Origin: Nocardia vaccinii NBRC 15922
GTDB lineage: Bacteria; Actinomycetota; Actinomycetes; Mycobacteriales; Mycobacteriaceae
Assembly (NCBI RefSeq): GCF_001613305.1
Contig: NZ_BDCC01000035.1
Location: 1 to 64,000 of the forward strand
Direction of reading: 5' to 3'
Length of the DNA: 64,000 nt
The position numbers and the translations under genes were made by a program. A model generated the notes under the pieces. That model saw only the letters and a program-made list of their open reading frames with translations. It was not told the origin of the DNA and made no database searches. Shown here in pieces: positions 51,959 through 61,277 of this stretch; position 1 is the first letter of the stretch, and each line of letters begins with the position of its first letter.

Positions 51959-52413
51959 AAGCTCACATCCTTTTGGTCGGACGAAACTGCCGGGAGTGTT
52001 CTCAGTGATAGTGGTCGAGCTATGCAACGTTATCAAGGGTCTTCGGTCCTGCACCGAGAAGACCCGTAACGAAGCGATGACACTGCCGAGAGACAGTGCT
52101 CGGTGTCCGTACACGTCAACGCTTCAGAGGTGGCTGCATTTCTGAATTTCCGGAAAGAGCGATGCACTTCTTGAACGTGGCTCGTATCGTGCCCGACGAT
52201 AATCGGGATTCGCATGCGGCCCTTGCGATGTCGATCACCTCCACGTCGAGGCACCCGTCCGGCGGAACTCGGCGCGCGCACCGCGACAGGACGATTCGAA
52301 TCGAGAGCGAGCGGATCCACCTGCCGGTCGCTCGGTTCAGCATCGAATCGACCGAATGGTAATTTTCGGAGATGCGATCGGATGCGGGAGGTGGCGAGCG
52401 AACCGGGAGGCGC
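51959..52413. other. Divergent promoter region
   Basis: About 455 bases between the lipase and TetR genes, read in opposite directions. No supported gene; the 52100-52360 part has short open frames without ribosome sites. Confidence 0.45.
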
Positions 52414-53004
52414 GTGACCACCACAGGAACCAAGGGGGTCCCCCGAGCCGAACGTGAGGCCCAGATCCTCGATGTGGCGGCCGTGGAGATCGCCCGAGTC
52501 GGGTACGCGGGTCTGTCGCCCGCGACGGTGGCCGCGGCGGCCGGAGTGTCGAAACCGTTGGTGTACGGCTATTTCGGCTCCAAGGACGGCCTCTACGTCG
52601 CCTGTATGGAACGTGCCGCGAAAGTGCTCGGCGACGCGATCGACGAAGCCTTCGCAGGCACGGCATCGCTCGACATGGCCGAGCGGACGCTCGTGGCGAT
52701 CTTCACCGCGCTCGAACCGCGGCCCTACGACTGGAAAGTCGTCTACGACCAATCCCATCCCGATGACGGAGCCGCGGCCGAGGCGGCTCGGACGGCTCGC
52801 GGACGCATTGCCGCACAGGCCGATCGGGGCGTGGCCGCATTCCTGTCGGGACACGGACTCACCGATCCACAGGATCTGTCCGCACTGGTCGCCGTATGGA
52901 CCGGCCTGGTGGCCGCACTGGTCGACTGGTGGCTGAATCATCCGGACCAGAGCGCCGAGGCCATGATCGCGCGCAGCGGCCGCCTCTTCACCGCGATCAG
53001 CTGA
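52414..53004 (+). CDS. TetR-family transcriptional regulator
   Basis: A 196-residue protein. GTG at 52414 follows GGGAGG. The helix-turn-helix is at residues 16-62 (REAQILDVAAVEIARVGYAG, VAAAAGVSKPLVYGYFGSKD). The C-terminal ligand domain is helical, ending DWWLNHPDQSAEAMIARSGR. The desaturase-family gene follows 100 bases downstream on the same strand, with a perfect palindrome in the gap that is a good candidate operator. Confidence 0.92.
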   Translation: MTTTGTKGVPRAEREAQILDVAAVEIARVGYAGLSPATVAAAAGVSKPLVYGYFGSKDGLYVACMERAAKVLGDAIDEAFAGTASLDMAERTLVAIFTALEPRPYDWKVVYDQSHPDDGAAAEAARTARGRIAAQADRGVAAFLSGHGLTDPQDLSALVAVWTGLVAALVDWWLNHPDQSAEAMIARSGRLFTAIS

Positions 53005-53066
53005 GCCGGCGGCCCGTCCCAGCACCGTCACGATCCGGCCGAACCTGTTGCCACCAAATTGACAAA

Positions 53067-53081
53067 TTGGTAAGTTACCAA
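53067..53081. promoter_or_regulatory. Candidate TetR operator
   Basis: TTGGTAAGTTACCAA is a perfect palindrome with 7-base arms. It sits between a TTGACA word (53059) and the GGGAGG ribosome site, 23 bases before the sterol-desaturase-family start, where a bound repressor would block transcription. Confidence 0.6.
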
Positions 53082-53104
53082 CCGGTCAATTCGAGGGAGG
53101 CGCG

Positions 53105-54007
53105 ATGCTCTCGCAGGTCTGGTACCAGATCAACACACCGCTGCTGTACGCGGTCCCGGTATTCATCCTGTGCCTCGCCGTGGAGGCGCTGACGTTGCGC
53201 GATCGCGACGAGGCGACCGGATACGAGACCCGGGACACGCGCACCAGCGTGAGTATGGGGATGGGGTCGCTGGTCTCCTCGGTGTTGTTCAAGACGGCGA
53301 CCCTGGTGCTTTTCGTCTTTCTCTGGACCTACCTCGCACCCTGGCATGTTCCGACCGGCACATGGTGGGGCTGGGTGCTGCTGACGGTGGTCCTCGATCT
53401 GGCCTACTACGCCAACCACCGCTTCTCCCATCGCGTGCGGATCGGGTGGGCCGCGCATCAGGCCCACCACTCGAGCGAGTACTTCAACTTCGGAACCGCG
53501 TTGCGGCAGAAGTGGAATCCCTGGTCGGAGGCGATCTTCTGGGCTCCGTTGCCGATCTTGGGATTCGCGCCCTGGACGATCTACATCGCGTTCACGGTCA
53601 ATTTGATCTACCAGTTCTTCGTGCACACCGAGACGATCGGAAAGCTCTGGCGGCCGGTGGAGTTCGTGTTCAACACGCCGTCCCACCATCGCGTGCACCA
53701 CGGCAGCGACCCGCAGTACCTGGACAAGAACTACGGCGGCATCCTGATCGTCTGGGATCGCCTGTTCGGCACCTTCGAACCCGAAACACACCGTCCCACG
53801 TACGGTCTCACCAAACCTGTCGGCACCTACAACCTGCTGGCCCTGCAATATCGCGAGTACGGCAACATCATTCGCGATGTGCGGGCCGCGAGCGGCTTAC
53901 GCGACCGGCTCGGCTACATCTTCGCCCCGCCCGGCTGGCTGCCGAAACAACTGCGCGAGCAGCCCGCGCAGAGACCTGCACCCTCGGTCCAGGGCGCGGC
54001 CGGATAA
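53105..54007 (+). CDS. Sterol desaturase/fatty acid hydroxylase family protein
   Basis: A 300-residue membrane protein, ATG with GGGAGG upstream. The di-iron histidine boxes of the family are NHRFSH, HQAHHSSEYFNF and HHRVHHGSDPQYLD, and there are four or five membrane helices. Members hydroxylate or desaturate lipids or sterols. Probably controlled by the TetR gene upstream. The substrate cannot be told from sequence. Confidence 0.92.
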   Translation: MLSQVWYQINTPLLYAVPVFILCLAVEALTLRDRDEATGYETRDTRTSVSMGMGSLVSSVLFKTATLVLFVFLWTYLAPWHVPTGTWWGWVLLTVVLDLAYYANHRFSHRVRIGWAAHQAHHSSEYFNFGTALRQKWNPWSEAIFWAPLPILGFAPWTIYIAFTVNLIYQFFVHTETIGKLWRPVEFVFNTPSHHRVHHGSDPQYLDKNYGGILIVWDRLFGTFEPETHRPTYGLTKPVGTYNLLALQYREYGNIIRDVRAASGLRDRLGYIFAPPGWLPKQLREQPAQRPAPSVQGAAG

Positions 54008-54082
54008 TCCGTTCACGATGGGCACCGGTCCGACACGGTTCGAAGGACGTGCCGTGGACCGGGCCCGGTTCGGGGAAGGTAT

Positions 54083-54523
54083 TCAGGCGAAGCCGCGGAA
54101 TACCGCGCTATCACCCGCGCGCCGCGCGGCGGCGGCATAGTCCTCGATGGTGATATTCCCGTTGTCCACGTTGCCGATTGCTTCGCCCATCTGGGCAGAT
54201 GCGACACGGATGGTGGCGCCGCGCTGATCCTCGAAGAGGTCGAGAAACAGAATCGGATGTTCCGAACTCGCCATGGTCTCGCGGTCCGCCAGCATCACGA
54301 ACGTGTGGTCGGTGTCCTGCAGGCTCTCCAGCGCGAGCAGCTGTTCGACGGTGATGTCGCGATTGGCGGGATCGTCGAGTATCTCGACGTCCTGTTCGAT
54401 GCTCACATCGAACGCCGCCATCGCGGAGGCATCGATCGCCGACCGGCAGGCCTCCCACGCCTGCTGATCGGAGAAGTCCGTGCGAATGAGGACCGCCTTC
54501 GCGGTCTCGGGCAGAACAAACAC
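54083..54523 (-). CDS. DUF6924-family protein
   Basis: A 146-residue acidic protein starting at GTG with AGAGG upstream. It matches the layout of DUF6924 proteins: VLIRTDFSDQQAWEACRSAI, a TFVMLADRETMASSEHPILF segment, RVASAQMGEAIGNVDNGNIT, and the closing SAVFRGFA. Function unknown. Convergent with the desaturase-family gene. Confidence 0.8.
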   Translation of the reverse strand: MFVLPETAKAVLIRTDFSDQQAWEACRSAIDASAMAAFDVSIEQDVEILDDPANRDITVEQLLALESLQDTDHTFVMLADRETMASSEHPILFLDLFEDQRGATIRVASAQMGEAIGNVDNGNITIEDYAAAARRAGDSAVFRGFA

Positions 54524-54637
54524 TGGTGCAGTACCTCTCGGGTATCAGGAAAACGGGTTCGAGCGCCACAACCGTACTAGTCCGCACGCGGGAATCGGTG
54601 GATCCACTCGCCCTTGTCATCACGCGACATCCCGAGG

Positions 54638-57019
54638 TCATCGCCTCCGGCTGCGAGCCGTGCCGGAAACCGTTGTCGCGGAGTTGGGTTCGAGGTCCTC
54701 GCCGGTGAGGGTGAAGTAGTTCTCCTCCTCCTCGACGAAGTGCAGACGCAGCAGCGTGTGCAGGCCGTAGAGACAGGCCAGCAGATCGTCGGTCTGCTCG
54801 GGGGCCAGGTGGCCGATGCCGTCCGCGAGATCGACGTATGTACCGATACGTGTTGTGAGCCGCTGTATTTCGGCGTGGGTGCGACTCATGGTCGCGGTGG
54901 CCTCGGCACTGCCGAGCGGTCCGGCGAACGCCGGATACAACTGCGTCTCCTCGGCCTGCTCGTGCGGGAGCAGTTGTTCGACGAGGAAGCGGTGTGCGGC
55001 GCGCACCGCGGTCAGCGCCGCCGCTTCATGAGGGCGTTCGGCGAGTTCGTCGGCAGCGGCGCGCAGCAGGGTGAGAGTGTCGCGCAACATGTCGTACTCA
55101 CCGGCGAATCGATGCAGCGATTCCTCGGTCGCCGCGGGCAACTCGACGCGCGTTCGAGGATGGCCGCGTAGCGCGCGCAGGGCGTTGAGAATGGCCGCGA
55201 CGTCGATGCATTCTTGCAGCAGCGCCCCGGCGGCAGGCGGCAGCAGCCCCAGCGCGGCGATGATCATGGCCAGCAACGACAGGCCCGTTCCGGCGGCCGC
55301 GCTCTGCACGGCGATGCGGCGTGACCAGCGGGCGGTGTCCATGGCGTCGGCGAGGCGGTCGAGGCGATCGGTGGTCAGCACGATATCCGCCGCATCGCAG
55401 GACGCGCCGTGGGCGCGTATCGCGACACCCACCGTGGCCGCGTCGAGAGCGGGCGCGTCGTTGACGCCGTCGCCGACCATGACCGTGACCGCGTGCTCGC
55501 GTTCTCGTCGCACCACGGCGACCTTGTCGGCCGGCGACTGCCCGGCATACACCTCGTCGAGGCCCATGACGGTAGCGACCTCGCGGGCCGGTTCGGGGCG
55601 GTCTCCGGTCAACATGACCAGCCTCCGTAAACCCGCTCGGCGGAGCCGCCGGACGATACCGGGTGCGTGGCGAAGCAGCGGGTCGCGCAACAGGATCGCT
55701 CCGGCGAGTTCGCCGTCGATCACGACCCAGGCGATCGCGGCCGGGTCCAGACCGGCCCGATTCACCACCGCACGTGCCCATCCGGCCCCGGTCAGCATCG
55801 CATCCGGGAGTTTTCCGACCTCGACGTGCCGACCGTCGACCGTCCCGGACACGCCGCGACCCGCCTGCTCGACGATATCCGGCGGCGCGGTCGGGTCCAG
55901 GCCACGGGCGAGGGCCTCGGTGACGATCGCTTCGGCCAGCACGTGCGGCGACATCCGATCGACCGATGCGGCCGACCGCAGTATCGCCGTCACGTCGCGC
56001 CCCGGGGCGGCGACCACCTCCACCACCCGGGGCCGGCCCGCGGTCAGCGTGCCGGTCTTGTCCATCACCAAAGTTGTTGCGTGGCCGATGGTTTCCAGGG
56101 CATCGCCGCCGCGGGCCAGAACACCTGTGCGGGCGGCCCGGGACAGCCCCGATACGATCGCGACCGGAACGGCCAGCAACAGCGGGCACGGGGTCGCCAC
56201 CACGAGCACCGCCACCGCGCGCACCGCGGACCCGCTCACTCCGTACGCCGCGGCGGCGACCAACAACGCCAGCGGCAGAAACCAGGCGGCGTACCGGTTG
56301 GCCAACCGCACCACGGGGGCGCTCTCTGCACCGGCCTGTTCGGCCAAGCGCACGATTCCGGCGTAGGTGCTGTCGGGAGCGGTCGCGCCGGCGCACATCT
56401 CGAATACGGCACCCACATTCACCACGCCGCTGCGCACCGGCTCGCCACAGCGCCGCTCGACCTGTCGCGGCTCCCCGGTCAGAGCCGATTCATCCAGTAC
56501 CGCTCCGGTATTCGTGATTCTCCCGTCCACGGGCACCGCCTCACCGGCGGCCACGACCAGCACATCGCCGACCGCGACGTCGTCGGCGGCGATGACGGTG
56601 ACCTGCTCACCGTCGCGGCGACGTGCCGACCGCGGCGCACGTTCCAGCAGCGCACGCAGATCTCGCGCGGCGCGGCCTTCGGCGGCGGCATCGAGCGATC
56701 GACCGCCGGCCAGCATGACCGCGATCAGTGCGCCCGCCAGATATTCGTGCACCAGGATCGTGCCCGCCAGCGACAGCACCGCGATCAGATCGACTCCCGC
56801 GCGCCCCTTGGCGAAGGTCGCCATCATCCAGAACACCGCGGGCACGAGTGCCACCACGGTCGTCGCGGCCCAGGCCACGTCGGCCGCATCACGAATCCCC
56901 GCCAGCCACAGAATCCCGCCGACCACCAGCCCGGTCACCGTAACGGCTACCAACAACGGCTGCGCCCACCACGCCGAACGGTTCAGCCACGGCCGCACCG
57001 CTGTCGTCACCTGACTCAT
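54638..57019 (-). CDS. P1B-type heavy-metal ATPase fused to a hemerythrin-like domain
   Basis: About 793 residues; ATG at 57019 follows GGAGG by seven bases. There is no N-terminal metal-binding domain. The core has the actuator region DESALTGEP, the membrane CPC motif TPCPLLL, the phosphorylation site MDKTGTLT, the nucleotide-binding region with SPHVLA in place of the usual SEHPLA, and the hinge MVGDGVNDAPAL. Residues about 635-775 form a hemerythrin HHE domain: SLHRFAGEYDMLRD, LLPHEQAEETQLYP, HAEIQRL and LHFVEEEENYF. The ATPase would export a transition metal (the CPC type handles Cu, Zn, Cd or Co). The fused domain could sense iron, oxygen or NO. Confidence 0.9.
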   Translation of the reverse strand: MSQVTTAVRPWLNRSAWWAQPLLVAVTVTGLVVGGILWLAGIRDAADVAWAATTVVALVPAVFWMMATFAKGRAGVDLIAVLSLAGTILVHEYLAGALIAVMLAGGRSLDAAAEGRAARDLRALLERAPRSARRRDGEQVTVIAADDVAVGDVLVVAAGEAVPVDGRITNTGAVLDESALTGEPRQVERRCGEPVRSGVVNVGAVFEMCAGATAPDSTYAGIVRLAEQAGAESAPVVRLANRYAAWFLPLALLVAAAAYGVSGSAVRAVAVLVVATPCPLLLAVPVAIVSGLSRAARTGVLARGGDALETIGHATTLVMDKTGTLTAGRPRVVEVVAAPGRDVTAILRSAASVDRMSPHVLAEAIVTEALARGLDPTAPPDIVEQAGRGVSGTVDGRHVEVGKLPDAMLTGAGWARAVVNRAGLDPAAIAWVVIDGELAGAILLRDPLLRHAPGIVRRLRRAGLRRLVMLTGDRPEPAREVATVMGLDEVYAGQSPADKVAVVRREREHAVTVMVGDGVNDAPALDAATVGVAIRAHGASCDAADIVLTTDRLDRLADAMDTARWSRRIAVQSAAAGTGLSLLAMIIAALGLLPPAAGALLQECIDVAAILNALRALRGHPRTRVELPAATEESLHRFAGEYDMLRDTLTLLRAAADELAERPHEAAALTAVRAAHRFLVEQLLPHEQAEETQLYPAFAGPLGSAEATATMSRTHAEIQRLTTRIGTYVDLADGIGHLAPEQTDDLLACLYGLHTLLRLHFVEEEENYFTLTGEDLEPNSATTVSGTARSRRR

Positions 57020-57575
57020 CACACACCTCCGGGCCGGGGATTCCTCCGCTTACGAGTCCAGTCCGCGCGGGAGCGTTCGGGGAGGGCCTAAATCCCTGTC
57101 ATCCGCGCCTTCGGTCCCAGAGACCACGCACCGTCTCGCGTATCGGGCGAGCGCTGTCCGGGAAAGCGAGGTATGCCGCGCGCACGGCGTTCGTGTATCG
57201 AAGGTCGATCCGATCCGGGGGACCATCGCCTCTCACAGCCCGAACCGGCGAACGCATCCCGGTGGCAGCGAGGGAGACGGGAAAGGCACACCGCGATGAC
57301 GGGATACGATCGCCACCTGCGCTGGAATCGCCGGATTCGAACGGTGGCCGAAAGCACGATCCGGACGGTCTCGGGTCGGCCGCGGCGCCGCTCGCGGACC
57401 GGCCCACGCGCGGGGAGATCGACGTCGAGGACTACCGGCACGGATGGCGCTGCCGCGGGAGCAACGATGAACCGACGGAGCGTTTTCGATGCCGCTGCCG
57501 GGTCCGCGGCGGCACTCCCGGCGTCCCGAGATCGCGGGCCCGCTCGGCGCCGGGCAAGCTCGCCGGGTAGGCGCC
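57020..57575. other. Intergenic, no supported gene
   Basis: About 555 bases between the ATPase and uppP. Several overlapping open frames exist on both strands, but none has a ribosome site and recognisable protein character. Confidence 0.4.
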
Positions 57576-58511
57576 TCACCCGAATCGGATGATCGACAAT
57601 CCGCCCACCACGAGGCAGTAGGCCGCGAACGGCAGCAGGGTGCGAGTTTGGAAGTGGCGCTCCAGGAATCGCACCGCCAGCCATGAAGACACCCCGGATA
57701 CGATGGCGCCCAACAGGATCGGGCCGCGAATCGGGGCCAGGCGCGGGTCTGCCAGTTCGGGCACCTCGAACAAGCCCGCGCCCAGGATCGTCGGAGTGGC
57801 CAGCAGGAAGGCGAATTTGGCCGCATGTTCGTTCTCCAGGCCGCGCCACAGGCCGCCGACCATGGTCAGGCCCGCGCGGCTGAAGCCGGTCAGCAGCGCA
57901 CCGGCCTGGGTGAGGCCGATACCGATGGCATCCAGGACGCTCAGCGCGGCCAGCGGCCGGTCGGCCTGGCGGGGCATGCGACGCTGAGCGTTGTGCAGTG
58001 CGCCGTGCGCCTCGCGGCGGGCGAATCGGCGACCGTATTCGGCCAGCGTCGGCTCGTTGCGACGACGTAACCCCTCACCCAGGACCAGCACCGCGCCGTT
58101 CAGGGTCAGGAAGACGCTGGTGTCCACGGGCGTATCGAACATCGCGTGCAACGGGCGATCCAGCAGTGGTCCGAGCACCGCGACCGGAATGGTCGCGATC
58201 ACGATCAACCAGGCCAGCCGCTGCGGCACGGTTTCCGCGCGCCGGGTGCGCAGAGTGGACAGGAAACCGGCGATGATGGCCAGCCAATCGCGCCGGTAGA
58301 ACCCCAGCAGCGCCACCGCCGTCGCCACGTGCAGTGCGACCACGAATGCGAGATACGTTGCGCCCCTGTCGGATTTGTTCACGCTGACGGCTTCCCAGCG
58401 ACCCCCGAACCAATCCGCGACCAGCACGGAGTGGCCGAGGCTCGAGATGGGGAACAGCTCGGTGACACCCTGTACCGCGCCGATGACGGCGGCTTGAGAG
58501 TAGGTGATCAT
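57576..58511 (-). CDS. uppP: Undecaprenyl-diphosphatase
   Basis: A 311-residue membrane protein with the two UppP signature regions: near the N-terminus AVQGVTELFPISSLGHSVLV, containing the catalytic Glu and Ser-Ser-x-Gly-His, and in the second half LLTGFSRAGLTMVGGLWRGL, a variant of PGxSRSGxT. Eight membrane helices. It recycles the lipid carrier of cell-wall synthesis. TGFSRAG differs from the classical PG-SRSG, and a charged insertion (RRRNEPTLAEYGRRFARRE) suggests a divergent actinobacterial subgroup. Confidence 0.9.
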   Translation of the reverse strand: MITYSQAAVIGAVQGVTELFPISSLGHSVLVADWFGGRWEAVSVNKSDRGATYLAFVVALHVATAVALLGFYRRDWLAIIAGFLSTLRTRRAETVPQRLAWLIVIATIPVAVLGPLLDRPLHAMFDTPVDTSVFLTLNGAVLVLGEGLRRRNEPTLAEYGRRFARREAHGALHNAQRRMPRQADRPLAALSVLDAIGIGLTQAGALLTGFSRAGLTMVGGLWRGLENEHAAKFAFLLATPTILGAGLFEVPELADPRLAPIRGPILLGAIVSGVSSWLAVRFLERHFQTRTLLPFAAYCLVVGGLSIIRFG

Positions 58512-58857
58512 CGGCAGGAGTTTCGCACGCTCGCCGGACGGTTACCCTGGCAGTCCCGATGATGTACCGGATGCCCGAATCGTCTTGTATGCCAGTGAAT
58601 TTCGTCTCATTTCAAGATCACTACGAGCTGCCTCAGCACACCTCCAGCGATCCGCGGCGCGACCTACCGGAACCGTCGTCGCGACCGGCATCGACGCGGC
58701 CATCGGCTTCCTCGGCCCGTCGAATTTCCGCCGTGGATTCGCCGGTGAGGTCGGCACCACCCCAGCGGCGACAGTCGTACCTTCGCCCAACCGACCGGAC
58801 ACCGAACAGAATTCGCGTCCGCCGACGTCACCGGAACCCGCTCCGTCGATACCGCAG
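58512..58857. other. Intergenic, no supported gene
   Basis: About 345 bases between the uppP start and the MFS terminator. It presumably carries the uppP promoter. No coding pattern was seen. Confidence 0.45.
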
Positions 58858-58904
58858 CCGCCCCGGCGGAACACCCTGTGAGAGTGGGTATTCCGCCGGG
58901 GCGG
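58858..58904 (-). terminator. Terminator of the MFS gene
   Basis: A perfect 14-base stem (CCGCCCCGGCGGAA and its complement) around a 19-base loop, 16 bases after the MFS stop codon. No T-run. Confidence 0.6.
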
Positions 58905-58919
58905 CGAGCGAGAACAGGA

Positions 58920-61229
58920 CTAGCGGACGGGCAGCGTGGCCGCCTCGTCGTACCCGAGTTCCAGATCGTGACGAATGCGCTCACCCGCCACCCGGACACT
59001 GCTGGCCACCGAGGGATAGCCGCGAGTGACCACCGCGTAGCGACCCGCGGGCAAGTCGGGGACCAGATAGCGGCCGGTCTCGTCGGTACGAGCCGTGGCG
59101 ACCAGTTCGCCGGTCTCGTCCAGCACGGTGACCTGTGCGTCGGGGACGACGCGGTCGCCGGCCTGCACCGCACCGGCCAGGGTCGCGGTGGAGGCGAGGT
59201 CGACATCGTGCCGCAGCACGCCGCTCTCGGGCACGACGACGGTGCTCGCGGCGGGGCGCATGTGATCGGCGACGACGACAACGGTGTGCGCACCCGGCGT
59301 GACGCCGCAGCTGTACGTGCCGTCCGCGGCGGTGACCGCGGCTCCGACCACCTCGCCGTGCGCATTGGTCAACGTCACGGTCGCACCGGCCAGCGGCCGG
59401 GCGTCCGGACCGCGAACGGCTCCGGCCAGCTCACCCGAACCCGGCAGCGTCACGGTCAGCAGATGCGGCCGCGCGCCGACGGCGACGCTCACCGCGACCG
59501 GCCGGTGCCCGTGCGCCGAGGTGATCAGCACGTAATTCCCCGGCGCGGGCGCGGTGATCCGATAGCCGCCGTCCGCATCGCCGGTCACCCGCGAAACCTG
59601 TTGTCCGCGTGGATCGATCAACGTCAGCGCGGCACCGGGCACCGGGCTGCCCCCGGACCGCCGCACCTGACCCACGACCGCGGGCCCCACGCCGGCATCG
59701 AGCTCGCGCTCCAGAACCGACCGCGCGCCAACCGAATCGCCGGCCACGGCACCGTAGGACAACGGTGCGGCAGCCACAATCTGCTGCGCCGGAACGATTT
59801 CCGCATCCGCGGAATGCGCGAGCTCGACGGACTTCACCGATCGCGCCCGGCCGGACGGAATGAATACGCTCACTCCCGCCGCCGCGGCGGACACCGCACC
59901 CAGGAACCAGAAGACTTCGGCATATCCCGAATCCGCCGGAAGTCCGTGTGCCGCATGCGCACCCGAGGTCAGGATGACCGAGGAGATCGCACTGCCGATC
60001 GCCCCGCCCACGGTCCGCACATTGGCGTTCATCCCGGTTGCCGCGCCCGTCTGCGCGGGCGGTACCGCGGCAACGATGATGGCGGGCATCGAGGAGAACG
60101 CCATACCGATGCCGATTCCCAGCAGCGCCGCGGCCAGGTATATCTCCCAGCTCTGATCGTGCCCGAGCGCCAGCAGGAAGAAGGCGGGCGCGGTGATGAT
60201 GGTGCCGAGCAGCACGATCGCCTTGGAGCCCAGCCGCGCGGCCAGCGGGCCGATGGCCAGACCGATGACGAACATCGCCGCCGACATCGGCAGCAGGTAC
60301 AGACCGGATTCGGTGATGCTCGCGCTGAGGCCGTATCCGGCAACGGATTTCGGCGTCTGCAGCAGTTGCGGCAGGAAGGTCATCATCGCGTACATCGCGG
60401 CGCCGGTCAGTACCGCGACGATATTGGTCGTCCACACCGCCGGAATCCGCATCGTGGTCATATCGATCAACGGTGTCTCGGAACGGATTTCGACCACTAC
60501 CCACGCCGCCGCGCAGATCACCGCCAGGGCGAACAGGCTCAGGGTGATCCCCGAACCCCAGCCCCACGACGGTCCCTTGCTCACCGCGAGCAGCAGCGCT
60601 ACCAGCCAGGCGGACAGCAGAATCGCAGCGCCCCAATTGATCCGGCCCGGACTACGCACCGGCGACTCGGGAACGAACAGCACCGCGGCGACCGCGGCCA
60701 CCGCCGTCATGATCATCGGAATCCAGAACAGCCAGTGGTAGTTCAGGTGATCGACGATCGGACCGGCCAGGACCAACCCGATTCCGGAGCCGACGGCGAT
60801 CAGCGAGGAGGCGACGCCGACCGCGCCGTTCAACTTGGCTATCGGGAATTCGTCGCGAATGATGCCGAACGCCAACGGAATCACGCCGCCGCCCAGCCCC
60901 TGGATCACCCGGGCGACGATCATCACGGTCACCGATTCGGTGAGCGCCGCGATGAGCGAGCCGACGGTGAGCCCGACGAGCGTGACGACGAGCATCCGCT
61001 CCTTGCCGACCTTGTCGCCGATCCGGCCGAGTATCGGCGTCGCCACGGAGGCCGAGAGCAGATAGCCGGTCATCAGCCAGGTCGCGGTGTTCTGCGTGGT
61101 GTGCAGGGCCGGAATCAACAGCGAGAACACCGGCACGACCATCGACTGAAGCATCGCGTACGCGGCGATTCCGAGCAGCAGCACCGCGAAGACGACGTTG
61201 TAGTGCGGGCGAGTCTTCACTAGCGCCAT
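58920..61229 (-). CDS. MFS drug exporter (14-TMS, DHA2-like) with three C-terminal carboxypeptidase-regulatory-like repeats
   Basis: A 769-residue protein; ATG at 61229 has GGGAGG 12 bases upstream. Residues 10-480 are a 14-helix transporter with GRIGDKVGKERMLV between helices 2 and 3, IVARVIQGLGGGVIPLAFG in helix 4 and GIGLVLAGPIVDHL (motif C-like) in helix 5. Residues about 525-760 hold three Ig-like repeats of the carboxypeptidase-regulatory type (VVGQVRRSGGSPVPGAALTL; LAGAVRGPDARPLAGATVTL; LAGAVQAGDRVVPDAQVTVL). This tail is unusual for an exporter and should lie on one membrane face. It is divergent from the LprG-like lipoprotein gene. Confidence 0.88.
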   Translation of the reverse strand: MALVKTRPHYNVVFAVLLLGIAAYAMLQSMVVPVFSLLIPALHTTQNTATWLMTGYLLSASVATPILGRIGDKVGKERMLVVTLVGLTVGSLIAALTESVTVMIVARVIQGLGGGVIPLAFGIIRDEFPIAKLNGAVGVASSLIAVGSGIGLVLAGPIVDHLNYHWLFWIPMIMTAVAAVAAVLFVPESPVRSPGRINWGAAILLSAWLVALLLAVSKGPSWGWGSGITLSLFALAVICAAAWVVVEIRSETPLIDMTTMRIPAVWTTNIVAVLTGAAMYAMMTFLPQLLQTPKSVAGYGLSASITESGLYLLPMSAAMFVIGLAIGPLAARLGSKAIVLLGTIITAPAFFLLALGHDQSWEIYLAAALLGIGIGMAFSSMPAIIVAAVPPAQTGAATGMNANVRTVGGAIGSAISSVILTSGAHAAHGLPADSGYAEVFWFLGAVSAAAAGVSVFIPSGRARSVKSVELAHSADAEIVPAQQIVAAAPLSYGAVAGDSVGARSVLERELDAGVGPAVVGQVRRSGGSPVPGAALTLIDPRGQQVSRVTGDADGGYRITAPAPGNYVLITSAHGHRPVAVSVAVGARPHLLTVTLPGSGELAGAVRGPDARPLAGATVTLTNAHGEVVGAAVTAADGTYSCGVTPGAHTVVVVADHMRPAASTVVVPESGVLRHDVDLASTATLAGAVQAGDRVVPDAQVTVLDETGELVATARTDETGRYLVPDLPAGRYAVVTRGYPSVASSVRVAGERIRHDLELGYDEAATLPVR

Positions 61230-61256
61230 GAGATGTGATTTCCTCCCGGAGAGCAG

Positions 61257-61277
61257 AAACGGAGTCATTCTCCGTTT
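61257..61277. promoter_or_regulatory. Operator-like palindrome upstream of the MFS gene
   Basis: AAACGGAG, a 5-base centre, then CTCCGTTT: perfect 8-base arms, 28 bases before the exporter start. It is typical of a TetR or MarR operator for drug-exporter genes. No regulator gene is adjacent. Confidence 0.5.

Noticed and set aside
55667..57091. Plus-strand 474-codon frame opposite the P1B ATPase
   Set aside because: Antisense shadow; all ATPase motifs are on the minus strand.
58878..61223. Plus-strand open frame of 781 codons opposite the MFS gene
   Set aside because: Composition is His/Arg/Asp/Gly-rich without motifs, typical of the antisense of a GC-rich membrane protein gene.
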